The position numbers and the translations under genes are program-made. Of a DNA stretch of 64,000 nucleotides, positions 12,687-26,890 are shown piece by piece. How positions within the stretch are numbered: position 1 is the stretch's first letter; each line of letters begins with the position of its first letter. Source of the DNA: Hymenopus coronatus (taxonomy: Eukaryota > Arthropoda > Insecta > Mantodea > Hymenopodidae); contig CM060886.1 of NCBI GenBank assembly GCA_030762935.1, forward strand, positions 34,395,509 through 34,459,508. Direction: 5' to 3'. A model generated the notes under the pieces. It was not told the DNA's origin, ran no database searches, and saw nothing but the letters and a program-made list of their open reading frames with translations.

Positions 12687-13050
12687 GTTTTTACTTTCTC
12701 TACATGTGTCAGTACATAGTAGATAGAGAGGGTATTGTATTCCACCCAAAATTCGATACCAATATTACAATATAAATATGTTTTGAGGTCCCCTAAGCAC
12801 CCAAAATGTTTTTCTAGAAAAATATTCGTGTGTGCATGTGAACAGCATAACTCAAAAACGAATTAATATCAAACTTAATATTAAGTACCTTATCTTTCAA
12901 GAATGCGACACGAAGGTTTCAAGAAGTTCCCCCAATCCAAACTAGCCTGACATGGATCATATTTCGAACGTTTTTATTTTCTCAAAATGCCTCACACGAT
13001 TTTGACGAAAATTCTTATGTTTAAGATATTTATATACCAAATAACATTTA

Positions 13051-13298
13051 AATGGCGGCGCAGTGGTTAGACCGCTCGCCTCCCACCTAGGCGGTCCGGT
13101 TTCGATCCCAAACAGCCGTATGTGGGATTTGAGGTGGACGAAGCGGCGTCTGGGGGGCTTTTCTCCGGGTCCTATTATTATTTTTTTCTATGGTGTCGTG
13201 CCGTTGGCTCCCCAACAGGCTTCTGACCCCTAGGCATTGGCTTGTAAGTTCTAGAGGAGTGTCATCCTACAAATACGGGGGAGGGTAAGGCGATTACT
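13051..13298 (+). repeat. SINE family E, full-length, with target duplication
   Basis: tRNA-like head: A-box-like GCAGTGGTTAGACC, B-box-like GGTTTCGATCCC, then a ~170-bp body. It lies inside an F1 copy between AATAACATTTA (13040-13050) and AATAGCATTTA (13299-13309), an 11-bp duplication with one mismatch. It has no obvious A-tail. Confidence 0.88.
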
Positions 13299-13677
13299 AA
13301 TAGCATTTACATTTTGAATTTTCTGGGAATAGTTTCTGAAGCCCTAGTTATTCAAGACGAATTTTGCATAACCGGGAAACCGTAAGATATATACAAATCT
13401 CTCTTCACAAAAAAAAAAAAAAAAAAACTGTTTTCCGGGAATTATTTGTTATTATTTTCGATTTAAGTAACACTTTTTTCAAATGAAGCTTGTCACTCGT
13501 TCCATGTGAAGAGAAGCGAATTTCAATTGCATTGCAGCTTTTAAAATATTATACTATAAAGCTTAATTTATTCCCTTATTTCTCTTCTACTTACCAGGAA
13601 ATAAGTAATAAAATCATTCTACTAATATTCGTCTCGAACAGTGTGCATTAGACAGAAGAATAATCTGTTTGCAAATA

Positions 13678-13898
13678 ATTGAAATTGAGTTTTATTTATA
13701 GACGCTCTTAAATTACTGTGGTTCTCAGCGTCCCATTTTATACTGGGCATGAAAGACAATTTAATTTTGCTCAGAGGCATCTTTATCAGGCTTGAGGTTC
13801 TTTTACGTGCCGTAAATATACGACACGGGACAAACAGGTTCAGAAGGAAGCCATGCTTAAGATTTTTACACCCGAACCATTACATCACGGAGGGCGAA
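13678..13898 (-). repeat. SINE family A, reverse, with perfect 11-bp target duplication
   Basis: Flanked by GTTTGCAAATA at 13667-13677 and 13899-13909. Body blocks are the reverse of those in the 20777-21057 copy (TGTGGTTCTCAGCGTCCCAT, CTTGAGGTTCTTTTACGTGC, GAAGGAAGCCATGC). The tRNA-like head is partly missing. Confidence 0.92.
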
Positions 13899-14023
13899 GT
13901 TTGCAAATATGTAGAGAAGGTCATTTGAATGGAACAAATTAGATTTTCGTTTTTTTTTTTTTTTGTTTTTTTTTAAGTAGAGCATATTAATAATGTTTTG
14001 CTTTATGCATTGTAATTTAAATA

Positions 14024-14928
14024 CAGGATTTTTCAAAAAGAAAGAACAGATTTAAAATATTTATTGCTTCCAAACTACAAAAGATAGAAACATGATTCCA
14101 ACGTTTATGGAGAAAGAAAAGTGTACATTTTTATAATATGCATTCAGTATGAGCACCGTGTGTTACACGACATATGTCAAAACGGTGGCACATTTCTTGC
14201 CACACACGAATCAGCTGGTCTCCAGTTATCGAATTTACAGCTTCAACAATTCGATGTCGTAGATCTTCAAGAGTGCCAGGCATAGATGGGATAAAAACAC
14301 GGTCTTTTACGTTACCCCATAGATAAAAATCACATGGAGTGAGGTCTGGAGACCTGGGAGGCCACCGGCGATAAAGTTGATATGTTCCTCCTCTCGCAAT
14401 CCAACGTCCTGCAAACGTGTTATTCAAGTAAAGTCGGACGTGGTAAGAGAAATGAGGCGAGGCACCATCTTGCATGAAAAAATTCATTGGAAAACATTAA
14501 TCGCTGAGTAAAATTGTCTTCTTCCACATCTTCTAACATGCTAATGTACAATTCGTACCGTTTGTTGTGGTCGTCAGGATTCAATGCAGTTTGTATGTCT
14601 TCAGGTGCAGACGATGTTTCAGAACTCGCCATACAGTTGGTTACTTGCTCATGATGTGGATTTCTTTGGGATCATTTCGTTGAACTGTAACAATGGACTC
14701 TAACTTTGCTAATTGCAGCACACAAAATGATTTCTCTTGAGGTGTCACCGCCATTTCACTACAACAACAAACAACAGCGCCAATGCGGCCGGGATTGGAA
14801 CTTCTACCCCCGCGCTATTTCAATTATAAACTTTTCTCTCTCCATGAATGTTGGAATTATGCTTCTATCTTTTGTAGTTTGGAAGCAATAAAAAATTGAA
14901 ATGTGTTCTTTCTTTTTGAATAACCCTG
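14024..14928 (-). mobile_element. Mariner-like DNA transposon, internally deleted
   Basis: Terminal inverted repeats of about 99 bp (14024-14122 and 14830-14928) start CAGGATTTTTC / CAGGGTTATTC and share the block TATTGCTTCCAAACTACAAA. TA is present immediately outside both ends (14022-14023, 14929-14930), as expected for Tc1/mariner insertion. At 905 bp it is shorter than the related 1321-bp element at 36147, and it encodes a deleted transposase on the minus strand. Confidence 0.95.
14131..14754 (-). pseudogene. Mariner-like transposase remnant (deleted, frameshifted)
   Basis: Minus-strand remnant of a DDE transposase. From the start at 14754, the N-terminus reads MAVTPQEKSFCVLQLAKL, the helix-turn-helix start typical of this group. 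A deletion follows, then PTVWRVLKHRLHL, then in another frame ALNPDDHNKRYELYISMLED and LMFSNEFF, where Asn replaces the expected first catalytic Asp. After a second deletion and frame change the C-terminal part reads MQDGASPHFSYH, then WPPRSPDLTPCDFYLWG and GAHTE. The QDGA and PCDF aspartates (second and third of the triad) are kept. The D-D spacing is about 45 residues, a few more than in relatives because of an inserted TYQLY segment. Not functional; its termini lie in the element's inverted repeats. Confidence 0.92.
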
Positions 14929-14930
14929 TA

Positions 14931-15182
14931 TATCGGTACAATGAACAGTAATCCTTGGTATCAAAATAATTAGGTACATATCGTTAACCTCAGAGAAGCA
15001 GTGCTTTATTACATATTCCTTAATCTGTGTTGTTGGGCTGCTCTATATATCCATGCTGGCATCCACGCGTGCCAAGGCCGGGAGCTATGTCTATCCTTGC
15101 AGCTTCATGGCTACCTAACGACTCCCAAACGACGCTAAATCCAACGGCTTCCAAAACTTTCCCCCTCCTACAGCGTGGCTTG
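14931..15182. other. Unassigned stretch before the microsatellites
   Basis: Moderate-GC sequence without recognised features. It leads into the CCAA and GATA arrays. Confidence 0.5.
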
Positions 15183-15235
15183 AACCAACAAACCAACCAA
15201 CCAACCAACCAACCAACCAACCAACCAACCAACCA
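15183..15235. repeat. (CCAA)n microsatellite
   Basis: About 13 tandem ACCA tetranucleotides, 60 bp before the giant GATA array. Confidence 0.97.
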
Positions 15236-15298
15236 AAACGTTGTTTTTCTATAACCGAAGCTATGCTGTAACGGTTACCCCAACAACACCTATATATA

Positions 15299-19083
<3,785 letters not shown>

Positions 19084-19699
19084 GCAGTCTTACATAGCCA
19101 AATGGTACGTGCCTGGCCCACTCCAAGAGAGATGACGGTTGGTAGCGAAGGTGGTGTAGGCGTGGTTTGATAGACAAGCCGGCGCGGCGCAGATCACCTT
19201 AATAGAAAACGTAGCATGTGGGTGTGGCGTATGACAACCGTTGTTCCTTCTCTGCCTAATCCCAAGTGTGTTAAACACACATAAAACTTTAAATAGAAGA
19301 GTTTGAAAGTTGAGACATCAAGTTCCGGACAAGTCAAAGTGTAAGCTAATCGACTGCTATCGTCCTTTGGTGTCGTTTTGAAACACCTGTATATAAAGGT
19401 ATTATTGGGGTGACCGGTGTGTGTGTGTGTGTGTGTGTTATCCAAACATTTCTCAACCTATATATCACAATATTCTCCATATTGTCTCGCAGACATTCTT
19501 CAGCATAACAGCCTCAGCGAACTGAATCAGACTCGGCACCGAACCTGAGGATATCCTATCTACCCCGCACGAGGGAGCGATGAGCTGAGAAGATACAACG
19601 GGCGGCGGGAACCAGGAACGATGGCACAGCAATGATAGAGACCTTACAGTTTCCGAATAGAAACAGCCCAACAGTCGACTGATAGAAATTGAAACCTCA
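19084..19699. other. Unassigned, GC-richer stretch after the GATA array
   Basis: Contains a (GT)n run at about 19418-19438 and short GC-rich patches (GCCGGCGCGGCGC near 19180). No domain or repeat relation recognised. Confidence 0.5.
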
Positions 19700-19842
19700 A
19701 TTTTTATTTATGGACGTACTTTAACTACTGCAGTTCTCAGTGTCCAATTCTAGATTGGGCGTGAAATACCACTTGATTTTCCTCAGCGGCGTCATCAGGT
19801 GTGAGGTTCCTTAAAGTGCCATAAATCTACGACACGGGACCC
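19700..19842 (-). repeat. SINE family A, reverse, head-truncated
   Basis: Shows the tail and body blocks (TATGGACGTACTTTAACTAC, CAGTTCTCAGTGTCCAATTC, GTGAGGTTCC, TCTACGACACGGGACC). It ends before the tRNA-like head, where SINE G-type sequence begins. Confidence 0.82.
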
Positions 19843-19859
19843 CCGCCCTACATAGAATC

Positions 19860-20085
19860 CAACGCCCCCGCCATGAGTGGTCCTCATACAGCCAACCAGC
19901 CGAAGTCGGGGGGTATTGGAGATAAGTCTTTTAATTAGAGAACCCTACCCAGCATTTGCCTGACAACGGGGAAAACCCCCGAAAAAACCATGGGTCATGT
20001 AGGCCGGCCACGAGCGAATTCGTGACCGGAATGCTGGCTACAGACGAAACCGCCTGAGCTATGTTACACTGGCCAATAAGAATTA
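19860..20085 (-). repeat. SINE family G, reverse
   Basis: The reverse complement has A-box-like TAGCTCAGGCGG and B-box-like GGTCACGAATTCGC, then GGTTTTTTCGGGGGTTTTCC. The same CCCCGAAAAAACC tail and head arrangement recurs near 31390-31480 and 35735-35870. Confidence 0.72.
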
Positions 20086-20317
20086 TGTCTTGCATATATA
20101 CATACCAAAACACTTCTTGTAAGGAATTTAAAATAAAATAAAGTAACTGTACAACAATAAACTAACTTTTGGTCTTCAGGATATCAGCTTTAGGGGTTAG
20201 TGTTAAGCAACACGAATTGATCTCTTCAATGGTGAAAGAATTATCAAACTCAAATAAGTGGTTTTTGAGATTTCACTGCATTCACCAAGTTTCTCTCTAT
20301 ATAATATTAGCATAATA

Positions 20318-21105
20318 CAATATAGTATAATATTTCAGTTAAGAAATTCAATGCCATGCCGGCATGTTGCCATAGTAGCCCAGTGGCAGAGTGGCTAGAG
20401 ACCGGGAGATTCGTAGTTCAAAACCCGGCTATGGTATAACTTTTCAGTCTGACTCTACCTATCCAACTCCAGTCCTACATACGGCTTGTGTGAAAAAACA
20501 ATTAAACCAATACACGTTGACCATAATAGTTGGCTATATTATGATCCTGGACCTTAAAGTACCTACAACATTCTAAGTCACCATTGGGGTATATCATCTC
20601 AAAACAATTTGAAATTTCTTGGGAAACATGCGAGACAGTTGAGAAACCCAATGCTATGCCGGTATGTTGCCATGGTAGCTCAGTGGAAGAGCAACCGGCT
20701 AGAGACCGAGAGATTCGTGGTTCAAATACCAGCTATGGCATTGAATTCTTCAGTCTGACTCTATTCAACTCCTGTCTTTTGTCGCTCTCCCTGGTGTAAT
20801 GGTCACCATGGTCCTAAACCCAAGGTCGCGGGTTCAAACCCGGTGGAGGACGATGGATTTTATCGGCGGTAAAAATCCTTAGCATGGCTTCCTTCGGAAG
20901 GAAAGTAAAGGTGTTGGTCCCGTATCGTACATTTACGGCAATTAAAAGAACCTCAAGCCTGATAGGGAAGTCTCTGAGCAAAATTAAGCCGTCAATATAG
21001 AACGCTGAGAACCACAGCAGTTATAGAGCGTCCATAAATAAAACTCAATTTCCATTTTCCTGTCCTATACATGGCTTGTGTGAGAAAGCAATTAAATTAA
21101 TGTTA
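20318..21105 (+). repeat. SINE family B tandem dimer (second unit split by SINE A)
   Basis: Two successive units share TGCCGGCATGTTGCCAT-like, GTAGCTCAGTGG-like A-box, GTGGTTCAAATACC-like B-box, TTCAGTCTGACTCTA and the CCAACTCCTGTC tail. Unit 1 is about 20318-20588 and unit 2 about 20589-21105. Unit 2 is interrupted by SINE A at 20777-21057 and resumes with CTATACATGGCTTGTGTGAG. Related units lie at 23683-23990. Confidence 0.82.
20777..21057 (+). repeat. SINE family A, full-length reference copy nested in SINE B
   Basis: Best copy of family A in the window. It has A-box-like TGTAATGGTCACC, B-box GGTTCAAACCC, GATGGATTTTATCGGCGG, AGCATGGCTTCCTTCGGAAG, ATTTACGGCA, CTCAAGCCTGATAGG, AACGCTGAGAACCACAGCAG and a short A-rich tail. 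TCCTGTC flanks it at 20770-20776 and 21058-21064. Confidence 0.9.
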
Positions 21106-21658
21106 ATATATATTATTATTTTGTGAAAGCGTGTGCACACACACGAGAGAGAGGGGGGGGGAATGCAATAAGAGAAGAATCTCCGATTGAACGTAATAAA
21201 ACATTCGAGTAAATAATAAAGCCCTAAGCGACATATTTCCTTTTGTGCTTGAAGTAGTGTAACCATCTTCACCAAAGGTTTACTGTTAGTGTTAGCAGCT
21301 GTTCACTTGCAGTTTGACAAACATGTATGTATATGTTATAAATTGCGTGCTCAAACCAAGGGGCGGAGCTTGCTGAGTGACACAGCAATCTAATGACAAA
21401 AGCATTATAGCTGGATGTAAGTTAAGTTACGAATTAAGCCTTTTAACAATAAAGAACCACAATACTGCCCCTTTCCTCACTACCTATATATAGCTGTGTA
21501 CACTAGAAATGGTTAGGTTGAAGATTTAACAATTGAACATTGTGATAACCTTCATAGGTTTTACATTGACTTAAGATGCTAATTAAGCAATAACCGTCTT
21601 TTCAAAATCCTAATTTGTTTTTCGCTCAATATCCTAAGAAGGTTTTAATTATAGAAAT
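21106..21658. other. Unassigned stretch
   Basis: Contains a short CA/GA/G-run patch (21132-21162). No other recognised feature. Confidence 0.5.
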
Positions 21659-22703
21659 CTGATGAGATCCATTCACATGACCTTCTCTACATCGCTGTAA
21701 CAAATTATTGTTAAAAAGCATATTCTTCCATCTGCTTTATGATAATCGAGAAATTGTCTTAATTACTTGCTTCCTTGTAAGTAAAAGGAAAATAGGGGAA
21801 TATATTAGGCTAAAACGATTGTCAAATCTTCTAAAAGCTGGTTGTCGTGTGGATGAAATCCATTTCTATGCAGCACCAGAAGCGAGTGAGAAAAGTATTT
21901 TACATCTGAAAAAAATGACAAGAGATTTCTCAATTGTCAATTACACGATAAAAACGTATACAACATAAATTGTGTGTTTAACGTGATCTACATTTTTTGT
22001 GAAGTAAGTTTTTGTCTAGCTGTTACGGTTTATCAGTTACCAAAACTCAGCAACGTTTATTCAGAATAATGAGATATTTAGAGGCTATTCCCAGAAAGTT
22101 CAAAATATACATGTTATTTTCCATATAAATATCAAATATATGGTATTTTAATCAAAATATTTAGTCATTTTTTGAAAAAAATCTATGAAATCTATGTAAA
22201 GGATAGTTTGGGGTATATATGCTATAAATTGTGTGCTTTCACGAAATGTACATTTTTTGTGTAGTAAGTGTTTGTCTATCTCTTACGGTTTAACAGTTAT
22301 GCAAAAGTCATCCAGAATGAAATGACCTTCAGAGGTTATTCCCAGAAAGTTCAAGATATACTTTTTATTTGTTATGTAAATATGTATCTTTAATCTACAT
22401 TATTTTAACCAAAATCGTTAGAGCCATTTTTGAGAAAATCAAATCTTTTGAATTTTTTTCCATGTAAAGGGTAGTTGGGGTGGGAGGATTTTCTTGAAAA
22501 TCTTCGTGTTGCATCCTCGGAAGATACTAAACTTAAATTCCAAGTTTGGTATTTAATAGACGTTTCACATTTGAGCTGTGCTACCCACAAACACACGCGG
22601 ACATATTTTAAAATCCTTTTCCTGGATTCAGCGGTATCGAATTTTGGGTGGAATACAATACCTTCTCTTTACACTAAGCACATATATGCAGAGAAAGTAA
22701 AAG
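21659..22703 (+). repeat. F1 repeat, forward, with an internal ~250-bp duplication
   Basis: Runs from CTGATGAGATCCATTCACAT to CAGAGAAAGTAAAAG. Its length exceeds the family norm because the block from ATAAATTGTGTG through GGATAGTTTGGGGT (about 21965-22213) is repeated, diverged, as ATAAATTGTGTGC through GGGTAGTTGGGG (about 22225-22480). Confidence 0.88.
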
Positions 22704-23682
22704 ATGTGATTAAGAAAATGTGACAGAAAAACGTACAAGCAGAATATGATAAATGCTCCAAATGACTTGTTAAAAACACTACGCAGCTAACTAGAGTGGG
22801 AAATAAGAGTACATTTTTTCTCGGTTTCTGTATTTGTCTTGCTATATATAGTCATTGATTGATATTTCTACTGGTACAAGTAAGAAAGAATGCTTTGGCA
22901 CAGTCCTTGCTTGATTTCAATAGTAAATGATAAAAGATGGCGCTGAAAGTAGGATAAGGTTACAGAAAAGAGTGACCCACATTATTGGTTTTCTACTTGC
23001 AGTCAACGTTCTCTGAATCACATTTTAATGTAGCAGGCGTATCATAAATGGAGATCATTTATCTGGATTATTGTAATGCGTGACTCTGTGACGTGTGCAC
23101 GTGTTCTCAAGGTGGTGGTATTGCGAAGTGCCCTATATAAGTTGTGAAAGGGAGGGCACTTCCACGGCTACCTGTTCTTGATGAAATACATACACCTACT
23201 TCTTCGAGTATGGCCACCTATGGAGCACAACATCTGCTTCCGAGTTGTGTTCCTTCATCGGCTGATAGCCCAGCCGCAAGCAGAGATGACGCACGTCTTC
23301 TATAGTGAGAGGATTCAGAAAGAAACTTGGAGAGGTTTATGAAACAGCGGAATGTATCACCAACTAATAATCTAGAATGTTGTCCTTGATGGTATAGTAG
23401 CTACATAAGGCCTCTAGCCTTCCGTTGGTCTCTAGAGATCTGAGAGACCTCTAGCATTATTTAAGTGTTACAATTTTCGAACGAACGCACATACGCAACT
23501 ACGTAACTATATCTCACATTACATCTTACACGATTGTTTTTTGCAATATTATCTGTTCTTTTGCCTCCAAGAATGACTGATTATTCACAGTACGTGTTGC
23601 CTAGGTTAATCGTACTCCCCGCCCTTACTCTCGTATATAATAATATTGTTGGCGTTTGTTTTTGTAAACATTTTGACCATCT
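22704..23682. other. Unassigned stretch
   Basis: About 1 kb with no recognised repeat or domain. Short frames near 23170-23340 show no similarity I can name. Confidence 0.5.
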
Positions 23683-23840
23683 GTGATAATTTTAATTGTT
23701 TTCTCATAGAAACTGTGTGTGGGACAGGAGTTGGATAGATAGACTGAAAAATGCAATGCCAATGAATTTTTCAGTCTGACTCTACATATCCAACTCCTGT
23801 CCCACACACAGTTTCTGTGAGAAAATAATTAAAATTACCA
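23683..23840. repeat. Large inverted repeat made of two SINE B tails
   Basis: Arms of about 70 bp. The left arm contains TTTTCTCATAGAAACTGTGT and GGACAGGAGTTGGATA. The right arm is its complement (TATCCAACTCCTGTCC, ACACAGTTTCTGTGAGAAAA). Only about 15 bp separate them near AATGCAATGCCAATGAAT. The arms match SINE family B tails, so this is two copies meeting in opposite orientation. Confidence 0.9.
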
Positions 23841-23990
23841 CAACTGTCCATAATATTTGGGGTTGTCATCTCAAAATAATTTGAGAACACCTTGTGGTTT
23901 ACCGCAAAACATGCGAGTCAGTTGAGAAGTTCAATGCTATGTCGGCATGTTGCCATGGTAGCTCAGTGCGGAAGAGAGCTAGAGAGGGAG
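23841..23990 (+). repeat. SINE family B leader and head fragment
   Basis: Shows CATCTCAAAATAATTTGAGA, AACATGCGAGTCAGTTGAGA, TGTTGCCATGGTAGCTCAGT, matching the second unit of the 20318-21105 dimer. The sequence diverges after the A-box region. Confidence 0.75.
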
Positions 23991-24584
23991 ATGGTAGACA
24001 ATACGTCACTGGGCAAAAAAGATACACCTCAAAGCCTGCGTTCTGCTACTTCATTTCCAACTCTTGATTTAGCCGTGATGAGAGTTTCCCCCAATGCTGC
24101 GCTGTATTGCATGTTGTAGGCAGACCCCTGAGGGTCTCGAGTTATTCAGTGCTCTTTTGGAGCGTATCCTTACAGGACACTTGCTGAGCTATACTACAAT
24201 AGCTGGAGGCCCCGTCGGCTCAAGTAAGGGCATCAAATCACGTTTATTTTGAAGAGATATAGACTGTAGTTCAGAAGACACAGCAAAATGAACCCGAATA
24301 CACTGTTGTACGTCAATGGAACGTGGTACAGTTGGCTGATAATTATTTTGCCAGACTTTTCCTTATCCTCTTAAGACAAACCTCATAATTATCAGTTTAT
24401 TAGACTTCGGACTCATTTGGGCACCATCGAGTTATTAATTCACTGACTTTGCAGACGAAATTGCTGATTTTAAATGCGGAAGAAAAGGAAAAAATAAAAG
24501 AGACAAACTACAAAAAATAATATTAGAACATTTTCTTAGCCAGCTATTCAGTAGAGATAGACTCCCTTAGGACACATTTAGACT
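23991..24584. other. Unassigned stretch
   Basis: No repeat relation or gene recognised. Confidence 0.5.
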
Positions 24585-24700
24585 GTCTTTGTGGTCTGGT
24601 GATTAGCATGCTAGCTTTCAAATCCAGAGATCTCGGGCTCTTTTTTATGATGAAGACCGAAAGTTTATCTCAGCCTCATCCTCCTTAAGAGTATGAAAGG
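24585..24700 (+). repeat. tRNA-derived SINE-like head
   Basis: GGTCTGGTGATTAGCATGCT resembles an A-box region and GAGATCTCGGGCTC a degraded B-box, followed by a polypyrimidine patch. Single copy in the window, so support is limited. Confidence 0.45.
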
Positions 24701-24932
24701 GTGAGTAGGAGAGTAAATGTGTATCTGTGTGTGGATTTAGAATCTAATAATAACATGATGTAAAATTGCTCTTAGCAGAAATAGAAAAAGCTTCCGTAAC
24801 TGTCTCCTCTCTGGTGGATTAGTATTTAAACTTCGAACCAGCGGAAATCTCGATTATGAATACCAATACCCTTATTCTGTTGATAACGGGAGATCCTGTA
24901 AGAAAACCAATAAATACCGCCTTAAGACAATA

Positions 24933-25518
24933 AGGTAACGCATCTGTGAAATTTTATCAAAAAGCGCAAAAAATGAAAAAAAGATTTAATGACTTGCAGT
25001 TTTTCTTTGCTTTATATATTCCTGAGAATTTGTGCAATCAGTCCGTGAGAGTTGAACATTTTCTGCAACTCTCTTAAAATTTTAGGATATGTTCTTAGCA
25101 AGCAAAAAGGGGTTTCTACCATATGAATTTTTAAAATTCCTAGCATTGTTGTAGATATTGCCTTTTAAAATCAATTGTATTATAACATTTCTTGAATTTT
25201 TGTCTGCTTCTTGCTTTAATGTGTTTACCTCTTTAACTAATTGTGGTATAATAAATTCATATGACAGTTCTCTTCCTGATACTTAAATACATATTTTGAA
25301 AAATAAAAAAATTACATTTTTAATCATCTTCATCGTGTGGAGTGATTTGAATTTGATGCCAGATATTTAATTTAAACATTAATAACTCAAATATTACTTA
25401 TGATACATAAACCAAATTTTAAAGCATGTAACTAATGTACAACATAAATGTATGTTCAAAATTTCAGGCTGATTAGTTGAAAACTCTTGGATTTAAGAAT
25501 TTCATAAATGCGTTACCT
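24933..25518. mobile_element. MITE (586 bp, AT-rich, TA-flanked)
   Basis: Terminal inverted repeats of about 24 bp: left AGGTAACGCATCTGTGAAAT, right the complement of AGGTAACGCATTTATGAAAT. TA flanks both ends (24931-24932, 25519-25520). No coding potential inside. The TA dinucleotide would fit a Tc1/mariner-mobilised element, but no transposase relative is present in the window. Confidence 0.82.
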
Positions 25519-26429
25519 TAACTCTCCAAATGTTCAATATTACGTCGTGTCGCGGACTAAGCGAGTTGTAGAGGATATTTATGAACATTGCTGAAACGTC
25601 ATGAGAGACAGCGCAACGCAGGTGTGTGATTTACGTGCAGAGTGAGGCTTGCAACACGTCTCTTCAAGTGTTACACAGCCATTACACTAACCAGGACGTC
25701 GTCCTCAGCGCTTGTGTGTGACGGCATTCGATGTGTATGCACGATAGCACGATAGTTTACTTGCGGCGGTAGCTAACTGGCCGGACCTGGCTGACGCGAG
25801 CGACGACCTTGACTAAAACACTTGACTGATTTCACGTGCTTGGGCAACTAGGTCAGTCTGCATTGCAGCCATTGACAGCAGTCCCTCTACTCAATATTGT
25901 GTTTATATTTCAGAACACTTTTCCTTAATTGTGGTTTAAAGTAAGCAAAACTAGAACCAAAGAGCCAATGAGATAAAATTGTCCTTCCTGTTTTTGTTCA
26001 GATTTACAATCGAACACCACAGTGTAGATTGCTGACTTATTTTCAAAATGACTACGCTATTGGTTGGAACGTGGAATCTTCTTCTTTTGTTTCAATACAG
26101 GTTCCCGCCATTTCTCCGGGCGCACTTCAGCCTAAGGCTATAACGCTACCTGTATTTATGAAAACCAGTCCATACCGCTGCATCCCTTAAAAAGGAATGC
26201 AGTCTTCTAGTGGATATTGACGCTACTTGGCTCTATAAACATTTACCCAAAAGGCGAGCCAAGGTCTCACAGGAGAATAGAATATGTTGGACTCTCAATC
26301 TGTTTTCTGCACAATCTGCAGTCTGTCACCCTGATACACCTCTATTATGTTAAGATTGTCCTTGCTTTCTTTACAGAAGGATGTTCTGTGAGAGAAACAG
26401 CTGAATTCTATTACATTTTAAAAGACTTT
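25519..26429. other. Unassigned stretch with a GC-richer patch
   Basis: 25545-25880 is visibly richer in G+C and CpG than its surroundings but shows no domain, repeat or open frame I can name. It could be an older element or a regulatory patch. Confidence 0.4.
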
Positions 26430-26880
26430 CAACACTTTTCTTAATTGTTCTCCTACTAAATAGTTTACCATGATGCTCCCTGGGTTTTTAAGCCAGGATT
26501 TGTAATGTTCTCTTTTGAACCAGTTCTTAAAGTTTGTCTAATTGAATTTCTAGACGTTTCTAGAGCCAGTTTTGGTTCAATAAATTGTAAATTTGATCCT
26601 TGTCTAGCGAGATCATCAGCTTTTTCATTGCACTCTTTGACCCGGCACCCAGATGAGTTGAACTTCATTCTGTTCTGCCAACTCATTGAGAATATATAGA
26701 TATTTGAAGACAACCTGAGTAACCTTTAGACTATCTAGAGCTATACGTGCGGCCTGGTTACCTGAAAAGATAAGTAATTGTTAACCAATATATCCTTTCC
26801 TTATACTTTCATGTATTCATTGAATAATAGCATACATTTCTACTTCAAACACAGAGGCATATTTACGCAAGGGAAAGAAA
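26430..26880 (-). pseudogene. RNase H domain remnant of a non-LTR retrotransposon
   Basis: The minus strand reads, upstream to downstream, PLRKYASVFEVEMYAI (the region carrying the second acidic residue in RNase H domains of LINE polyproteins). After a gap comes GNQAARIALDSLKVTQVV, then NELAEQNEVQLIWVPG. After a frameshift follows CNEKADDLARQGSNLQF, matching the typical WVPGHxG-NExADxLA pattern. The piece ends about 35 codons later. There is at least one stop and one frameshift, so it is a dead fragment. LINE clade not determined. It abuts the 78-bp satellite directly, within about 15 bp. Confidence 0.85.
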
Positions 26881-26890
26881 CCTTTGCGTC

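Larger units (their letters stand above)
12687..13944 (-). repeat. F1 repeat, reverse, carrying two SINE insertions
   Basis: Starts at TTTTACTTTCTCTACATGTG and ends at GAATGGAACAAATTAGA. It is interrupted by SINE E (13051-13298) and SINE A (13678-13898), each flanked by an 11-bp duplication of F1 sequence. Removing both inserts leaves a copy of ordinary length. Confidence 0.9.

Noticed and set aside
13051..13125. tRNA-like sequence as a real tRNA
   Set aside because: It is the head of a SINE bounded by an 11-bp target duplication in an F1 copy.
20660..20740. Functional tRNA gene
   Set aside because: The box motifs belong to SINE family B, repeated with the same non-tRNA flanks at 20367 and 23940.
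23120..23400. Possible exon (frame with KYIHLLLRVWPPMEHNICFR)
   Set aside because: No recognisable domain, no convincing splice sites or neighbouring exons, and stops close on both sides.
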